Notes under the pieces: generated by a model | The model's input: only the letters and a program-made list of their open reading frames with translations | What the model was told of the DNA's origin: nothing | Database searches by the model: none | In this document: positions 63,178 through 64,000 of the stretch, in pieces | How positions within the stretch are numbered: the first letter of the stretch is position 1 | Layout of the letters: every line of letters begins with the position of its first letter | Assembly: GCF_024808665.1 (NCBI RefSeq) | Contig: NZ_JANUBZ010000011.1 | Coordinates: 62,001-126,000, forward strand | Reading direction: 5' to 3' | Length of the DNA: 64,000 nt | Origin: Mucilaginibacter empetricola | GTDB lineage: Bacteria; Bacteroidota; Bacteroidia; Sphingobacteriales; Sphingobacteriaceae | Made by a program: the position numbers and the translations under genes

Positions 63178-63867
63178 TTATTCCAGATAATAATGCCTTA
63201 TCCTTTCCAAACCCTCGTCTAACTCATAAACTAAAGGCGTTCCGGTAGGAATGTCTAAATTGCTTACCTCCTCATCTGTAAGGTGATCAATGTATTGTAC
63301 CAGGGCACGCAAGCTATTGCCATGCGCGCATACAATTACTTTCTTATCCTTTTTTATATCCCGCACTATAAATTCATTCCAGAAAGGTAAAACCCGATCC
63401 ATGGTTTGGCTTAGATTTTCGGTTAATGGTAACTCGCGCTCGGTGAGCTCTTTATAACGAATGTCTTTACCCGGATAACGGTCATCATCTTTTGTAATAG
63501 CCGGCGGCAGCTCATTTGGATCGCGTCGCCATTTATGAACCTGCTCTTCGCCATATTTTGCGGCTGTTTCAGCTTTATTTAGGCCTTGTAGTGCTCCGTA
63601 AAAACGTTCGTTTAAGCGCCATGATTTTTGCACGGGAATCCACAGGTTGTCAACCTCTTCTAAAACTAAATGAAGTGTTTTTATGGATCTTTTTAATAAG
63701 GAGGTAAATGCAACGTCGAAACTATAACCGTGCTTTTTCAGCAATTCACCGGCGCGGATGGCCTGCTTTACACCTTCTTCAGATAAATCAACATCTGTCC
63801 AGCCGGTAAAACGGTTTTCTTTATTATAAACACTTTCGCCGTGGCGAAGCAATACCAGTTTTTGCAT
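63178..63867 (-). CDS. gpmA: 2,3-bisphosphoglycerate-dependent phosphoglycerate mutase
   Basis: 229 residues, the usual dPGM length. The phosphorylated histidine is in [27 protein letters not shown] (His9), [29 protein letters not shown] contains the substrate loop, and [17 protein letters not shown] has the second histidine. It interconverts 3- and 2-phosphoglycerate in glycolysis. Single gene on the minus strand. Confidence 0.95.
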   Translation of the reverse strand: MQKLVLLRHGESVYNKENRFTGWTDVDLSEEGVKQAIRAGELLKKHGYSFDVAFTSLLKRSIKTLHLVLEEVDNLWIPVQKSWRLNERFYGALQGLNKAETAAKYGEEQVHKWRRDPNELPPAITKDDDRYPGKDIRYKELTERELPLTENLSQTMDRVLPFWNEFIVRDIKKDKKVIVCAHGNSLRALVQYIDHLTDEEVSNLDIPTGTPLVYELDEGLERIRHYYLE

Positions 63868-64000
63868 ACTTCAATAGTTAACGATAAAGTTACTCATCGG
63901 TTTGAAAAATAAAATTGCTAAAGGCATTTATAAAAATTAAATTGCGGTATAAACCAATTAAACCCTTTTTAAAATCATGATTCCAACAACACCTGTTGTG
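63868..64000. other. Right window edge, upstream of gpmA
   Basis: AT-rich non-coding sequence upstream of gpmA. The last part (AAAATCATGATTCCAACAAC from 63971) resembles the end of family A repeats, but only a fragment is visible. Confidence 0.3.

Overview
The window reads as a chromosome segment of a Bacteroidota bacterium of the Sphingobacteriaceae type (Mucilaginibacter or Pedobacter-like). Support comes from SusC-like TonB receptor plus DUF4249 lipoprotein architecture, menaquinone synthesis by the futalosine route (MqnA, MqnE), a YpdA-type bacillithiol disulfide reductase, an arginine pathway with an N-succinylornithine-type transcarbamylase, TAnnTTTG-like promoter words, few Shine-Dalgarno sequences, and intergenic repeats of the 'PPEGG' kind. 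This is inference from gene content; no rRNA is present. About 52 credible protein genes and one structural RNA (the SRP RNA) were found. There is no tRNA, rRNA, CRISPR array, transposase or prophage.

Layout. 1-4277: two TPR proteins downstream of gyrA, all on the minus strand. 4464-8152: small secreted protein, hemF, an MFS transporter, a cold-shock protein and a 1-Cys peroxiredoxin. 8469-12601: a GH15 glucoamylase/trehalase-like enzyme converging on a fused trehalose-6-phosphate synthase/phosphatase. 12752-17719: PepSY-like secreted protein, SDR dehydrogenase, a large inverted-repeat element (14475-14893), then mqnA, a histidine phosphatase and mqnE. 17885-19123: nucleoside-recognition (SpmA/SpmB-like) membrane protein. 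19385-28670: a four-gene RND efflux operon with two tandem permeases. 29160-31269: VOC protein, a molybdopterin-fold protein without the metal-ligating Cys, and a di-heme peroxidase. 31430-38989: DUF2252 protein, GNAT, TonB receptor and DUF4249 lipoprotein, ThuA protein and GMC oxidoreductase. 39232-42812: conserved hypothetical, ECF sigma factor with a membrane partner, GNAT, DNA polymerase IV.

42888-45900 is the most accessory part. Two 2H-phosphoesterase paralogues, one with both catalytic histidines replaced, flank a small islet with a truncated secreted ORF, palindromic and tandem GC-rich repeats, a 65-residue unknown and an AT-rich gene with an RNYFAH motif typical of HEPN ribonucleases. 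The SRP RNA, a SNF2 helicase and ypdA follow.

50739-61566 is an arginine region: an unannotated 41-codon ORF ending in Arg-rich codons (probable leader peptide), a GNAT protein with a Cys cluster (candidate N-acylglutamate synthase), argG, argC, argD and argF', then an interruption (PaiB-like protein, CPA1 antiporter, NDH-2), then argB overlapping proC. An aspartate kinase related to the ectoine-associated type and a phosphoglycerate mutase close the window. The most promising novelties are the Arg-rich leader with its Cys-rich GNAT, the islet with the HEPN-like protein and degenerate 2H enzyme, and several families of intergenic word-repeat elements.
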